In this document: positions 17,042 to 26,702 of the stretch, piece by piece
How positions within the stretch are numbered: the first letter of the stretch is position 1
Layout of the letters: the number at the start of each line of letters is the position of its first letter
DNA from: Desulfobacteraceae bacterium
GTDB taxonomy: Bacteria; Desulfobacterota; Desulfobacteria; Desulfobacterales; Desulfosalsimonadaceae
NCBI GenBank assembly: GCA_014237465.1
Contig: JABZFM010000022.1
Coordinates: forward strand, 21,885 to 85,884
Reading direction: 5' to 3'
DNA length: 64,000 bases
Program-made: the position numbers and the translations under genes
Notes under the pieces: generated by a model
The model's input: the letters and a program-made list of their open reading frames with translations, nothing else
Told to the model about the DNA's origin: nothing
The model's database searches: none

Positions 17042-20000
17042 CTATGTATTCCTGCGGTTAAAATTTTCGCCCGCCTTGAACTTGAAAAAATTTTCAGGTT
17101 TTCGTTCAGACACTAAATGGGTGCCCCCTAAGGTCGTAGTGAAGAACTTTGCTGCTTTTTCTTTTCTTGATCTTTTTGCCTGCATGGCAATAGTTTCAAG
17201 AAGTTCTTTCTGGTTTGCGGAAATCCAGGGGCCTTCACAATCAATGGCAATGTATGGTATTGTCCCTTCATTTGCCAGCGGCCGGATGATTGCCTGGGAG
17301 TTCATGGCCGGCTGGCAGTTAAAACATCCAAGGTTTATCAGGCCGTCATAAATATCTTCTTCAATGGAACATAAAAATCTTCCGGTTGTTACCGATGTCT
17401 CATTAAATCCGTTATGAGAAACATATTTTCGGCTTGATTCTATTATTTTACCAAAAGGAATTGGTTTGTCAAAAAGCAGGCCCGATTGTTTCATGATGTC
17501 ATACAGTTTATTCTGTGTATCATTAACCATATTCATCCCGAGCCTGGCCATCCTGATTTTTAACTGGTCCTTCCGGTCTTTCAATCTTGGCGAACCAAAA
17601 AATTGTTTTTCAGGATCAACCACTCCGTGCTTAAACATGGTCCTTATGACATCTTCGGCAAGAATCCATGAAGTACCTTCGGCTGTGTCCACAACTTTTG
17701 GTATAATGCCCTGGTCTATGAAATATCGGGTTATGGGATAGTGAACATACGCCACGTTAAGTCCGCCAAAGATCAGAACTTTAGGCGTCTTTTCCACGGA
17801 CGTTTCCACTTTAATTTCAGCCACATCTTTTGCCCAGATATCTAAAGCCGCCTCAATAGTGAATTGATTATTTTTTAAGGATTTGGCAAAGCAATCGAAT
17901 GCTTCATAAAACAACTCCAAGGCACCGTTTCGATTCCCGGCAATACACTTTAATGTGTTTTCAGCCTCTTCAAACAGGTCCCCCAGCAGCATGCATTTTA
18001 ATTCCTCAACTATCTCATCAAAAGAAAATCCCAGGTAATTGTTTTTCTGCGTTCTTTCAATACAGCAGATCACATTTTTTGCTTCAAGCCGCTTGGTAAA
18101 TAATTCCGTTATCATCGGCCAGGCGCCGTTCTGACAGGGGCCTTCCTGATCAAGAAATAAATAAACAGCTATTTCGTCATCCGTCTTGTGGTTTTCAACG
18201 TCATGAATCACAGCGCCGGCATAGGAAATCATCGGGATGCATTCCCTTCCCGAACAAACCTTTTTGGACAATTGGAGGGTGTTGATATCCGGTCGGCCGA
18301 ATGTTCTGAACTTGCGCCCCCTTTTTTCATAAATGGCCTTTAACATTTGTGATTCAAACCGGTTCTTTGGCCTGGCATTAATGAAAATCACCCTGGGATC
18401 ATTGAAATCAACCCTGTTCCCATCGCTGTCAATGATATAACTCTCGTCCTCTGATATTCTCGCAGGTGAAAAATGATTTTTCCGATCCGGCTGATTATTC
18501 TGATCCGGCTGATTATTTTGATTCGGCATGCCTCCGGCCGGTTCAGGGCTGACGGATTTTTTGGCCTCGATGCTGCGATGCCGTTCTTCGATAATATCTA
18601 AAAACGCACCGACCCGCGTATCAAATCCCGCATGGGCCGTGTGAGAATCGATTTCCAGGTAACAGAAGGGAAGACCTTTCAGTTCCTGCCGGAATAGATG
18701 ATAGGCAACGCTGTCAGGTCCACATGAAAAGCAGGAGACAAGACACATATACATGTTTGCGTTCTTTTTTGAATATTCAATCGCGCTGCTGATCTGCTGG
18801 GTAAAGTGCCAGACATCTCTTTTGTGAGAAGAAAAATTCAGTGCTGATATCATATCCGCCGGTATGACGTGATATCCACGGGTGATAATTTTTTGCGGAA
18901 GAGAGAGGTTTATTTCCAAAGGATAGAGGGTATACGACCGTCCCGCAACCACCACCGCCGGTTCACCGGAAATACGTTCCAGTTCTTTTTTTGAAAGTTC
19001 TCTATATTCGCGTTTAAATTGTTCATACCAGGCCAGGGCGTCTTCCGCGGCGGCTCTGACAAGTTTTTCTTCAAGCCCAAGCATTGGGGCCAGTTTTTCA
19101 ATTTCAAGCAATGTCGCATGAATCAGGTCAGATGACAGCCCGATATGGGGTGAAAGGATTTTAGATTCAACGCCGTTAAACGCGGCATTTATAATTTCCG
19201 GGATGACTGTTGTTGAAGGACAGGTGTAACTGTGAAGGGTGTTATCAGCAATTTCCAGTTCCATGAGCCGCGGCAGAAAGATAAAATCTACCCCTTTATC
19301 CAGTAAGTCGGAAACAGCCGTGTGGACAATCTGACATGGATAGCATATTGAAGCACCTGTCCTGATATTCATATCCTTTCTGGGTTTTGATAAAACAGTT
19401 TCATACCCGAGTCCGGCAATCAGTTTCGCGTAAAAGGGATACAGCTCATAGGTTGACAACGCCATGGGAAGACCGATTGTGCCGCGTGGATTTAAAACAG
19501 GCTTCGGCTTAAAGTCATCAAACATCAGTTTGTTTCTTGCCTTGAGTAAATCACGTCCTTTTTCAGGCGCTTCATTTCGACGGGCCATTTCATATTTTGA
19601 GCACAAGCCGCCAAACGGCAATGTTTTTTCCCGAATGGATATTTTTTTGATTTCACAAAAATTTTCACATGCCTTACAATTAAATGTTCCTTTTACTGCC
19701 ATATCTCCCACAGCAAGCGCGGTGAGATGATAGATTTTTTCAGCTGACCTGCCGTCTTCAAGGCGGTCTTTTGTCATCAGACCGGCGCCGACACACCCCA
19801 TCAATTCCGGATACGGCGGAACAACTATTTTTCTTTGAATTCTTGCGGCCAGAGCTAAAGCAACCGACCGATTAAGCGCCACGCCTCCTTGAAAAAGTAG
19901 GGAATCGCGAAGATGCCTGGAACCGACAATCCGCGATATATAATTATCCGCAATTGAATAGACCAGACCACCGACAACATCTTCCTGATCTATGCCCTGC

Positions 20001-21478
20001 TGAAGCGCGTTTCTTAAATCCGTATTGATAAACGCGGCACATCTTTCCCCAAATGCGACCGGTCCCCGGCTTGTTTCGGCGATTTGGGTGATTTCTTTCA
20101 TTAGGATACCCATGTCGACGGAGGCGGACTCTTCCAGAAAACTGCCGGTTCCTGCCGAACATCCTTCATTCATGGCATAGTCAATGGGAATACCGCCTAA
20201 AAAAGAAATAAATTTTGAGTCCTGGCCCCCGATTTCAAAAACAGTTCCGACTTCCGGCACTTCTGCGGCAGCCGCCCGGCCATGTGTTAAAATTTCATTA
20301 AAACTCATACAATTATCCAAATATACGGATACCACGTCCCTGCCGGACCCGGTGACCGCCGCCTGAATGATATGGATGGATTTATCTTCCACCTGTTTGA
20401 TCAATTCATTGAGACAATTCTGAGTCGCCTGTACTGGATTGCCGAGGGTCCTCAAGTAACAGTCCGCATCCACTGAATCGTTTTCAATATTGATCAGCAC
20501 GGCTTTGGTCGTGGTTGAACCGGCGTCAACACCCAGGATATACCTGCCGCCCTCGCGGACGGACCTGTCCTCTCGATTATTCCGGACCCGGTAATCCAAA
20601 AGGGATTCAGCGTTTGTTAAAGGCGTCAGGCGCTCAAATTCGGGTTTTGATTTTTTAAAATGTTTTTGCGATAAAACAAGGGGCTTTTCTTCGACAAGCT
20701 CTTCGGCAAACAAAGAGGCGCCATACGCCTCAAGATAAGCGCTTTCAGGCAATACCCGGATTTCCGAGTCAGGGAAAAAACCGGCCAGCATATCAATAAA
20801 ATGTTTGTTTAAGGCAACACCGCCGGCAACAATGATTTTTTTTAAGGGCCATTGCGCGGATTCCACCATCTCGCTCACCCGGCGCGCGAGATCATGAATT
20901 AATGATCTCGCGATATCGTATCGCGTACACTCGCCCTTGTTCAGCTTATGGGTGCTGTCTGACTTACAATGAACCGAGCATCGCGTGGCCAGCCGGACTA
21001 AGTTTCCTTTGGTGCATTGTTCCAGTCCTTCTTCAAGGGTCATCCCCATCCGCTGGAACTGTTGAACAATGAATTCTCCGGTTCCGGCAGCGCATTTTGA
21101 GCTTGAGATTACATTTTTAATGATGCCGTTTTTCATCGTAAAAACGCGAAACGTTTCGCCCCCCAGGGAAAGCAGAATGTCCGGAGACAAATTAAGTGAA
21201 GTTAATGCTTTTTCCAGACATTCGGAAACTGACCGATACGGCAGATCCAGCAGCACATTTGCCGCCTGGCCGCAGGCAACAATCTTTGAATGACAATCGG
21301 AAAATTGAGCATCAATAATCTTGGCTATTGTTTTTTCCGGATTGCCGCCATGGTTAATATATTCAGCTGTTGTATCGCCATTATGATTCCTTCGAACCCA
21401 TTTTACGGATACAGCGCCGATTTCAATTCCTTCATATGACACAGGTGAATAATCTATTTTCTTTGAAACATTATTCAT
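17042..21478 (-). CDS. Giant BadF/HgdC-type acyl-CoA dehydratase activase-related protein
   Basis: 1478 residues from an ATG preceded by GAGGGG; a longer frame reaches 21592 but runs into the hairpin repeat. Two ASKHA-fold activase domains are visible: the first with a cluster CAAGTGEF near 129, the second with GVDAGSTTTKAVLI near 316, GGQDSKFI near 418 and CSAGTGSF near 440. The Cys residues are the 4Fe-4S ligands of ATP-driven activators of 2-hydroxyacyl-CoA dehydratases. The C-terminal 900 residues carry DUF2229 and HgdB-like segments (SICYPCQIVH, CFSCGPDSV, LGCFNCQP). A short NQPDQNNQPD linker splits this part. It fits an ATP-dependent low-potential electron-transfer system; the substrate is unknown. 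Confidence 0.9.
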   Translation of the reverse strand: MNNVSKKIDYSPVSYEGIEIGAVSVKWVRRNHNGDTTAEYINHGGNPEKTIAKIIDAQFSDCHSKIVACGQAANVLLDLPYRSVSECLEKALTSLNLSPDILLSLGGETFRVFTMKNGIIKNVISSSKCAAGTGEFIVQQFQRMGMTLEEGLEQCTKGNLVRLATRCSVHCKSDSTHKLNKGECTRYDIARSLIHDLARRVSEMVESAQWPLKKIIVAGGVALNKHFIDMLAGFFPDSEIRVLPESAYLEAYGASLFAEELVEEKPLVLSQKHFKKSKPEFERLTPLTNAESLLDYRVRNNREDRSVREGGRYILGVDAGSTTTKAVLINIENDSVDADCYLRTLGNPVQATQNCLNELIKQVEDKSIHIIQAAVTGSGRDVVSVYLDNCMSFNEILTHGRAAAAEVPEVGTVFEIGGQDSKFISFLGGIPIDYAMNEGCSAGTGSFLEESASVDMGILMKEITQIAETSRGPVAFGERCAAFINTDLRNALQQGIDQEDVVGGLVYSIADNYISRIVGSRHLRDSLLFQGGVALNRSVALALAARIQRKIVVPPYPELMGCVGAGLMTKDRLEDGRSAEKIYHLTALAVGDMAVKGTFNCKACENFCEIKKISIREKTLPFGGLCSKYEMARRNEAPEKGRDLLKARNKLMFDDFKPKPVLNPRGTIGLPMALSTYELYPFYAKLIAGLGYETVLSKPRKDMNIRTGASICYPCQIVHTAVSDLLDKGVDFIFLPRLMELEIADNTLHSYTCPSTTVIPEIINAAFNGVESKILSPHIGLSSDLIHATLLEIEKLAPMLGLEEKLVRAAAEDALAWYEQFKREYRELSKKELERISGEPAVVVAGRSYTLYPLEINLSLPQKIITRGYHVIPADMISALNFSSHKRDVWHFTQQISSAIEYSKKNANMYMCLVSCFSCGPDSVAYHLFRQELKGLPFCYLEIDSHTAHAGFDTRVGAFLDIIEERHRSIEAKKSVSPEPAGGMPNQNNQPDQNNQPDRKNHFSPARISEDESYIIDSDGNRVDFNDPRVIFINARPKNRFESQMLKAIYEKRGRKFRTFGRPDINTLQLSKKVCSGRECIPMISYAGAVIHDVENHKTDDEIAVYLFLDQEGPCQNGAWPMITELFTKRLEAKNVICCIERTQKNNYLGFSFDEIVEELKCMLLGDLFEEAENTLKCIAGNRNGALELFYEAFDCFAKSLKNNQFTIEAALDIWAKDVAEIKVETSVEKTPKVLIFGGLNVAYVHYPITRYFIDQGIIPKVVDTAEGTSWILAEDVIRTMFKHGVVDPEKQFFGSPRLKDRKDQLKIRMARLGMNMVNDTQNKLYDIMKQSGLLFDKPIPFGKIIESSRKYVSHNGFNETSVTTGRFLCSIEEDIYDGLINLGCFNCQPAMNSQAIIRPLANEGTIPYIAIDCEGPWISANQKELLETIAMQAKRSRKEKAAKFFTTTLGGTHLVSERKPENFFKFKAGENFNRRNT

Positions 21479-21545
21479 TTGCCCCTCATTTGCCCTCATT
21501 TTGATTTGATATCTATGTTTTGCATAAACAGCCTTGAATCCTCTT

Positions 21546-21604
21546 GGGGTCGGAACTGCTCTTGACTTATTGCAAACTTTTACAAGTGTCAAGTGCAGAT
21601 CCCT
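21546..21604. repeat. REP-like hairpin, family H copy 4
   Basis: CTGCTCTTGAC (21556-21566) pairs with GTCAAGTGCAG (21588-21598) with one mismatch. The loop again contains TTGCAAAC-TTTTACAA. It lies upstream of the giant activase gene, so in this copy it is not at a gene 3' end. Confidence 0.7.
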
Positions 21605-21850
21605 AAAGTCAGTTTTACTCCTCTTTACATTTTAATTTTCTTCCCATTTTTTTAAACTGATATAAATTTGAAAGTTAGCGGTTGACATATTTTTGCTATT
21701 AATGAATTTGCATAGAATCCATTTTTCAGTTTTGTTCGATTTTATAATCCAAGAAGCATGCCAATCCGGGGATATTCGTTACATGTTGATTTCTATGCAT
21801 AAAAATAATTTTTAATTTTATTTTATGAAATGTAATCCAAAGAGATAACC

Positions 21851-21879
21851 ATAATATGTACAGGCACTGTACAAATTAT
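21851..21879. promoter_or_regulatory. Palindromic operator-like site
   Basis: Two 13-base arms around a GCA spacer (core TGTACAG-GCA-CTGTACA at 21857-21873, flanked by ATAAT and ATTAT) match at 12 of 13 positions. About 20 bases downstream TAGGAG precedes GTG at 21904, which opens only 13 codons before TGA. The site appears to be an operator left behind after the gene it controlled was lost. Confidence 0.5.
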
Positions 21880-22005
21880 GCTTATCCCATAGGAGCATTC
21901 CTCGTGAGAAAACCGGACTATTGCTTTAACGATTTGTCACACTGAAGAGAAAAATGGGGTCAGTATGCTTTGACAACGGGAGTTGATATTTGATAAAAAA
22001 GGTTT

Positions 22006-22197
22006 ATGGCACGACCGTGGCGAATAGAATATGACGGCGCACTTTATCATGTCCTGTCCCGGGGAAATAACCGGCAGGATATTGTTGTTTTCGATAAAGA
22101 CCGGCATGTATTTATCGACACGTTAGGTCAGATGGCGGAACGATTTGATATAGATGTTTTTGCCTACGTTCTGATGAACAACCATACACATCCATAG
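22006..22197 (+). pseudogene. Truncated REP-associated (IS200-like, Y1) transposase
   Basis: 63 codons of the N-terminus: MARPWRIEYDGALYHVLSRGN, ending at NNHTHP followed by TAG. The family continues past the HUH-type histidine pair (usually NNHYHLL) to the catalytic tyrosine, so only the front third remains. The upstream leader GGGGTCAGTATGCTTTGAC resembles the edge of such elements. Inactive. Confidence 0.8.
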
Positions 22198-22251
22198 AAA
22201 TCCATTGCGGGCAGGTATTGTAAAATTGAGGAAAATAATATGGAGGTAACC

Positions 22252-23304
22252 GTGAAACAGATTCTTAAAATTGTGGTGGTGCTGACAACTTTGGTTTTAG
22301 TCGCTTGCGCGCATATAGGTCCCAAAACCATACCGGATGACCGCTTCAGTTATGGAACAGCGGTGGCAGAATCATGGAAGCAGCAAATGCTTCTTAATAT
22401 TGTCAAGCTGCGTTATATGGATCTTGCGATTTTTATGGAGGTTGCTCAAATCGTCAGCGGATACACGCTCGAAACCGGTGTGAATATCGGTGGTAATTTT
22501 TCTGTCTCTGGAGGCGAAGATAATTTATCACTTGGCGGCCAGGGTCGGTTCACAGACCGCCCCACTATTACGTATATGCCCCTGACCGGCGACAAGTTTC
22601 TCCGGGGCCTGTTGACACCGATTCCGCCCCGGTCGGTTTTTTTCCTGCTGCAGTCGGGGTATGCGGCTGACTTTATCCTCGGGCTCACCCTGGAATCCTT
22701 TAACGGGCTGAGCAATCGGTCTACAGCTGCCGGACATTTGCGGGAAGCTGATCCCGACTTCTTCAGGGTTTTGGAACTTATTCGCGATATTCAGGCGTCA
22801 GGCGCCGTCGGGGTGAGGGTAGAACATGAAAAGGACGAACCGGAAACCACGGTGCTGTTCTTCCGGCGTGAAAATATTCCGGTCGAAGTGCAGCGGAAAA
22901 TTGCCGAGGCAAAGCAATTATTGGGGTTGTCGCCGGGCCAGCAGCGCTACAAGCTGGTTTCTTCACCGATTCGCGGCAGTGAAGGAGAATTGAGCGTCAA
23001 CTCCCGTTCAATCATTCAAATTCTGGCTGCTTTCGCGTCTTATGTTGACGTGCCGGAGGAGCATGTGCAGGAAGGACGCGCGGTCCCAAGCCTGGAAACG
23101 GGAGACAGCCCGGTGAAGGTATATAGCGGCAAAAACAAACCCGTTGATGCATTTGGCGCCGTGCAGTATCGCGGCTACTGGTTCTGGATCGATGACTGTG
23201 ACTGGCGTTCAAAGCGGGCGATTTCCGTAATTATGTTTTTCTTTACGCTGGCGGAGACCGGCAGCGATAATCGTTTGCCGGTGTTAACGATTCCTGCCGG
23301 ATGA
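22252..23304 (+). CDS. Lipoprotein of unknown function
   Basis: 350 residues. The GTG at 22252 is preferred because GGAGGT lies five bases before it; an ATG twelve bases upstream sits on that ribosome site. A type II signal peptide ends at LVAC. The mature protein has no motif I recognise; segments such as ESWKQQMLLNIVKLRYMD and YRGYWFWIDDCDWRSKRAI recur in uncharacterised proteobacterial lipoproteins. The last helix (SVIMFFFTLAE) is hydrophobic. Possibly cotranscribed with the DUF502 gene 45 bases downstream. Confidence 0.78.
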   Translation: MKQILKIVVVLTTLVLVACAHIGPKTIPDDRFSYGTAVAESWKQQMLLNIVKLRYMDLAIFMEVAQIVSGYTLETGVNIGGNFSVSGGEDNLSLGGQGRFTDRPTITYMPLTGDKFLRGLLTPIPPRSVFFLLQSGYAADFILGLTLESFNGLSNRSTAAGHLREADPDFFRVLELIRDIQASGAVGVRVEHEKDEPETTVLFFRRENIPVEVQRKIAEAKQLLGLSPGQQRYKLVSSPIRGSEGELSVNSRSIIQILAAFASYVDVPEEHVQEGRAVPSLETGDSPVKVYSGKNKPVDAFGAVQYRGYWFWIDDCDWRSKRAISVIMFFFTLAETGSDNRLPVLTIPAG

Positions 23305-23349
23305 TAAGGAAAAAAATCAAGGCTGATAATCATATAAAGGAAATATCTT

Positions 23350-23922
23350 ATGCAATTCATCAAAACCACAATCATCGGCGGCCTCTTCTTTATGCTCCCT
23401 GTCGTTGTCGTTGTGGTCGTTGTCGGCAAGGCTTTAAAAATCATGTTGTTGGTGGGTAAACCTCTGGGCACATTGATTCCGACAGAATCCATCGGGGGAA
23501 TTGCCACGGCCAATGTGGTGGCTTTGCTGGCGGTTGCTCTCTGTTGTTTTATCGCCGGTGTCATTGCAAAAAGTGCATTGGCAAAGAAAGCGTACCTTTC
23601 TCTTGATACAGCGTTGCTTGCCATACCGGGATATGCCATTATCAAGGGATTCACTGAGAGCATGAACAACAGCGAAGAAGTTGCCCAGGGATTTCTGCCT
23701 GTTCTTGTCCGGTTCGACGACAGCGCACAAATCGGTTTTGAAGTTGAGCGCTCAGAAGCGGGGAACGTGGCTGTATATCTGCCTGGAGCCCCGAGCCCCT
23801 GGTCGGGGTCGGTTGCTTATTTTAAAGAGGACCGTGTGAAACGGCTTGATATAAGCGTTGCACAGGCAATCGGAATTTTCAGGAAGCTCGGACGTGGCTC
23901 TGTCCAAAGTATCGCGAGTTAA
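23350..23922 (+). CDS. DUF502 family membrane protein
   Basis: 190 residues with two transmembrane segments (LPVVVVVVVVG, and the stretch around ANVVALLAVALCCFIAGVIA) and a soluble C-terminal part, matching DUF502. The length is typical. AAGGA precedes the ATG. The function of the family is unknown; it is often near lipid and envelope genes, as here (acyltransferase next). Confidence 0.8.
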   Translation: MQFIKTTIIGGLFFMLPVVVVVVVVGKALKIMLLVGKPLGTLIPTESIGGIATANVVALLAVALCCFIAGVIAKSALAKKAYLSLDTALLAIPGYAIIKGFTESMNNSEEVAQGFLPVLVRFDDSAQIGFEVERSEAGNVAVYLPGAPSPWSGSVAYFKEDRVKRLDISVAQAIGIFRKLGRGSVQSIAS

Positions 23923-23961
23923 TTTGAATGAAAGACTTAAAAAAAGGTGAAACATAAAAAA

Positions 23962-24858
23962 ATGAAAGAGACTGTTATTGGAACCATAGCCTACAGGTCA
24001 ATCAAAACGCTATTCGATATTTTGGCATTGATACCACCTGAAGTAGGTGAAAAGATCTCTTTAGTCCTCTCGAAAATTTGGTTTGCCCTGGATAAGAGGC
24101 GCAGAAATATTGCAATTGATAATATCGCACATGCGTTTGGCGACCAAATGACCTCTTATGAGATTAAACGCATGGCAAGAAAAACCTTTTTTTACACGGT
24201 AAACATGATTTTTGAAACACCCAGGGCGTATACCTGGAAACCCGGTGATCTTTCAAAACATTACACTGTAAGAGGGCTTTATCATTTATTGGCTGCGCAG
24301 ATGAGAGGTAAGGGCGTTTTGTTGTTTTCCGGGCATATAGGCAACTGGGAGATATCTGTTCAGCTCAACAATATTTCCGGCCTGAAAGTCAACGGCATTT
24401 ACAGAAAGCTTGATTTTCTACCTTTTGAGAGGTATTTTCATGAAAAAAGGGAGTCAACGGGAAGCCGGCTCTACCCCCTGAAAGGGGCGGCGAAGGCGAT
24501 TTTTCGTGAGCTCCGTTTGGGGAACTGTATGGCGCTGCTCATAGACCAGAATGCCAAAAGGCACCAGGGCGTTTTTGTTGATTTTTTTGGAAGAAAGGCT
24601 TGTGCCAACAAGGGTCCTGCCCAGTTGGCCCTTGCAACGGGTGTGCCTGTGATTCCATACTTTTTTGTCCGTGAAAACGGCAAATATCACTTCGAGGTGT
24701 TGCCTGAGATTCCCATTGTTAAAACAGGTGATATGGAAAAGGATATTCTTGTAAACACCCAGAATTTTAACAGGGTTATTGAAGATATTATACGGCGATA
24801 TCCAGATCAGTGGCTCTGGATTTATAACCGATGGAAAACCCAACCCCTGGTGGATTAA
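23962..24858 (+). CDS. LpxL/HtrB-like lipid A acyltransferase
   Basis: About 298 residues. The catalytic HX4E-type motif is seen in GHIGNWE, and IDQNAKRHQGVFVDFFG with TGVPVIPYFFVRENG matches the lauroyl/myristoyl acyltransferase family. It would transfer acyl chains to lipid A precursors or related lipids at the inner membrane. A GTG at 23947 is an alternative start; AAAGGTGA upstream favours the ATG at 23962 with a long spacer. Confidence 0.85.
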   Translation: MKETVIGTIAYRSIKTLFDILALIPPEVGEKISLVLSKIWFALDKRRRNIAIDNIAHAFGDQMTSYEIKRMARKTFFYTVNMIFETPRAYTWKPGDLSKHYTVRGLYHLLAAQMRGKGVLLFSGHIGNWEISVQLNNISGLKVNGIYRKLDFLPFERYFHEKRESTGSRLYPLKGAAKAIFRELRLGNCMALLIDQNAKRHQGVFVDFFGRKACANKGPAQLALATGVPVIPYFFVRENGKYHFEVLPEIPIVKTGDMEKDILVNTQNFNRVIEDIIRRYPDQWLWIYNRWKTQPLVD

Positions 24859-24924
24859 GAACAACACCCTCCAGAAAAAATGAACCGCCCCAGATTAAAG
24901 CTGGTGCAAACAGTGAGTTTAAGT

Positions 24925-25122
24925 TTAAAGCTTCCCGCCCAAAGCCTGTACCTTTTCTATCAAGTCCGCATCATTTTTTGCGGTTTTCCGGTCGATTTCA
25001 GCGCCGTATTGATGAAGGAGTTCGATGCTTCCGGCGCTGCCGTCGCTTTTGACGGAGACCTTTTTAACCGAAGTCTGTTTTAAGGACAGCAGGTTGAAAT
25101 CCGTAAAATAAAATGATTTTTG
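24925..25122 (-). pseudogene. Possible 3' remnant of an ankyrin-like gene
   Basis: A minus-strand open stretch with no start codon reads SIELLHQYGAEIDRKTAKND and ends at TAA. It resembles the last ankyrin repeat of a larger protein (LL-x-x-GA-x-x). It occupies most of the 346-base gap between the acyltransferase and cyclopropane synthase genes. Confidence 0.3.
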
Positions 25123-25204
25123 TTAGCATCTTCTAACAGGGAATCTTTTTGATTAATCATAATCTAAGGCTAGGATTACGATTATGATTGAGATCTTCCA
25201 GGCC

Positions 25205-26434
25205 TTAAGTTTGATATAGAAATCCCCGGTCCATGGGGTAGGTCGTTGTATTCCCCTTTGAAAAAGTGATTTGATAGAGCCGCAATATAGCATTATCGGT
25301 TCTGAAACATTCCGCGCAGAAATTTAGATATGCTTTCCAGGTTCTGCAGAACCGTTCATTGAACTGATCGCAGTTGCAGCGATGGAGGGCTTCCCAGTTT
25401 TGTTCAAAATTTTTCGCCCAGGCATCCAGAGTCAGTGAATAATGGCGGCGGAGATTTTCAATGTCTAAAATTTCAAGGCCGTATTCCGCCATGATGTCGA
25501 TGGTTTCACTGAGTCCCGGTAAATACCCCCCGGGAAATATATGTTTACGGATAAAAAATTCCGTGTCCATGGGCCGGTCATGGGCAATAAAGTGCAGCAG
25601 GCCAATCCCGCCCTCTTTCAGGCACCCGGCCATGGATCGGATCCAGTCTCGGAGCTGTCCTTTCCCGGCATGTTCAAAGACTCCGAGGGACGCATATTTG
25701 TCAAAGGTCCCCGTCACCTGACGAAAATCCTTTTCCTGGATGGAAATTTTATCTTCAAGTCCTTTTTCACGGGCTTTTTTCGCCAGCCATTGGTTCTGGT
25801 CAATGGTGGGGCTCACGTTTGTTCCAATCACACCGTATTTTTCGCAGGCATGAAATAAAAGGGCCCCCCAGCCGCCGCCCACGTCTATGAGTTTTTCACC
25901 AGGCTGTAACATCAGTTTCCGGCACACATGGTCCAGCTTGTTTTTTTGCGCGTCTGCAAGTGACCGGGTGCCTTTTTTCCAGTATGCACAGGTATAGGTC
26001 ATGGAAGGATCCAGGTATTGCCAGAATATTTCATTTCCCCGATTATAATGATGGAGCGCGTTTTTGACCGCCCGGGATATTTTTCTGTTTCCGAAGCGCA
26101 GTTCATGCCAGAAATTCCGAAACCGGATGATCAGGTGCGGAATATGGGGCTGCCGTATTTTTTCAGACAGGGACGGTCCAGCTTCGGCATTTGCCTTAAT
26201 CAAAAGTTTCAGGTCGCCTTCAATATCCACTGCCTGGCTGATATAGGATTCAAGCAGCCCCCATCCGTGATTGATGATGGAATTGAGCTGGGACCATCTG
26301 GATTTATAATGAATTTTCAGTTCCGGCGGATCGGATGAGTTGCGGTAAGTTGAGCCGTCAAAAAAAATAACCTCGATTGGAATCGAAGACCTGCCGATGG
26401 ATGCGGCATAGATCCTTCGGAGTAACCAGGACAT
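25205..26434 (-). CDS. cfa: Cyclopropane-fatty-acyl-phospholipid synthase family methyltransferase
   Basis: About 409 residues with start MSWLLRRIYAASIG; GGA lies seven bases upstream. Other in-frame ATGs lie up to 26542. The SAM-binding motif is LIDVGGGWGALLFHA. YTCAYW, GVFEHAG and the ending LYQITFSKGN fit the CFA synthase family, which methylates unsaturated acyl chains in membrane lipids. The N-terminal half is as in long CFA-like proteins. It is divergent from the HD-GYP gene. Confidence 0.86.
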   Translation of the reverse strand: MSWLLRRIYAASIGRSSIPIEVIFFDGSTYRNSSDPPELKIHYKSRWSQLNSIINHGWGLLESYISQAVDIEGDLKLLIKANAEAGPSLSEKIRQPHIPHLIIRFRNFWHELRFGNRKISRAVKNALHHYNRGNEIFWQYLDPSMTYTCAYWKKGTRSLADAQKNKLDHVCRKLMLQPGEKLIDVGGGWGALLFHACEKYGVIGTNVSPTIDQNQWLAKKAREKGLEDKISIQEKDFRQVTGTFDKYASLGVFEHAGKGQLRDWIRSMAGCLKEGGIGLLHFIAHDRPMDTEFFIRKHIFPGGYLPGLSETIDIMAEYGLEILDIENLRRHYSLTLDAWAKNFEQNWEALHRCNCDQFNERFCRTWKAYLNFCAECFRTDNAILRLYQITFSKGNTTTYPMDRGFLYQT

Positions 26435-26702
26435 GGTTAGTTCCATTCTCATAAAGTTTTTATGAGTTAAGGTTGATAAAGAATCAATATTTAAATAAAT
26501 ATCGCAATATTTGAGAACTGTCAAGGCGTATGGCCTTCTCAAATCCGGTATTAAGAGCCCGGGCAGATCACCGGAATGAAAAGATAGATCGCCTTTTGAA
26601 GGTTTGTTCTATTATATAACATACCACCATCCTTGACATATGATCTGATTGGTGGCATAAATAGACGTCAAAAATGCGAATCCTTATCTGTAGAATTTAC
26701 TT

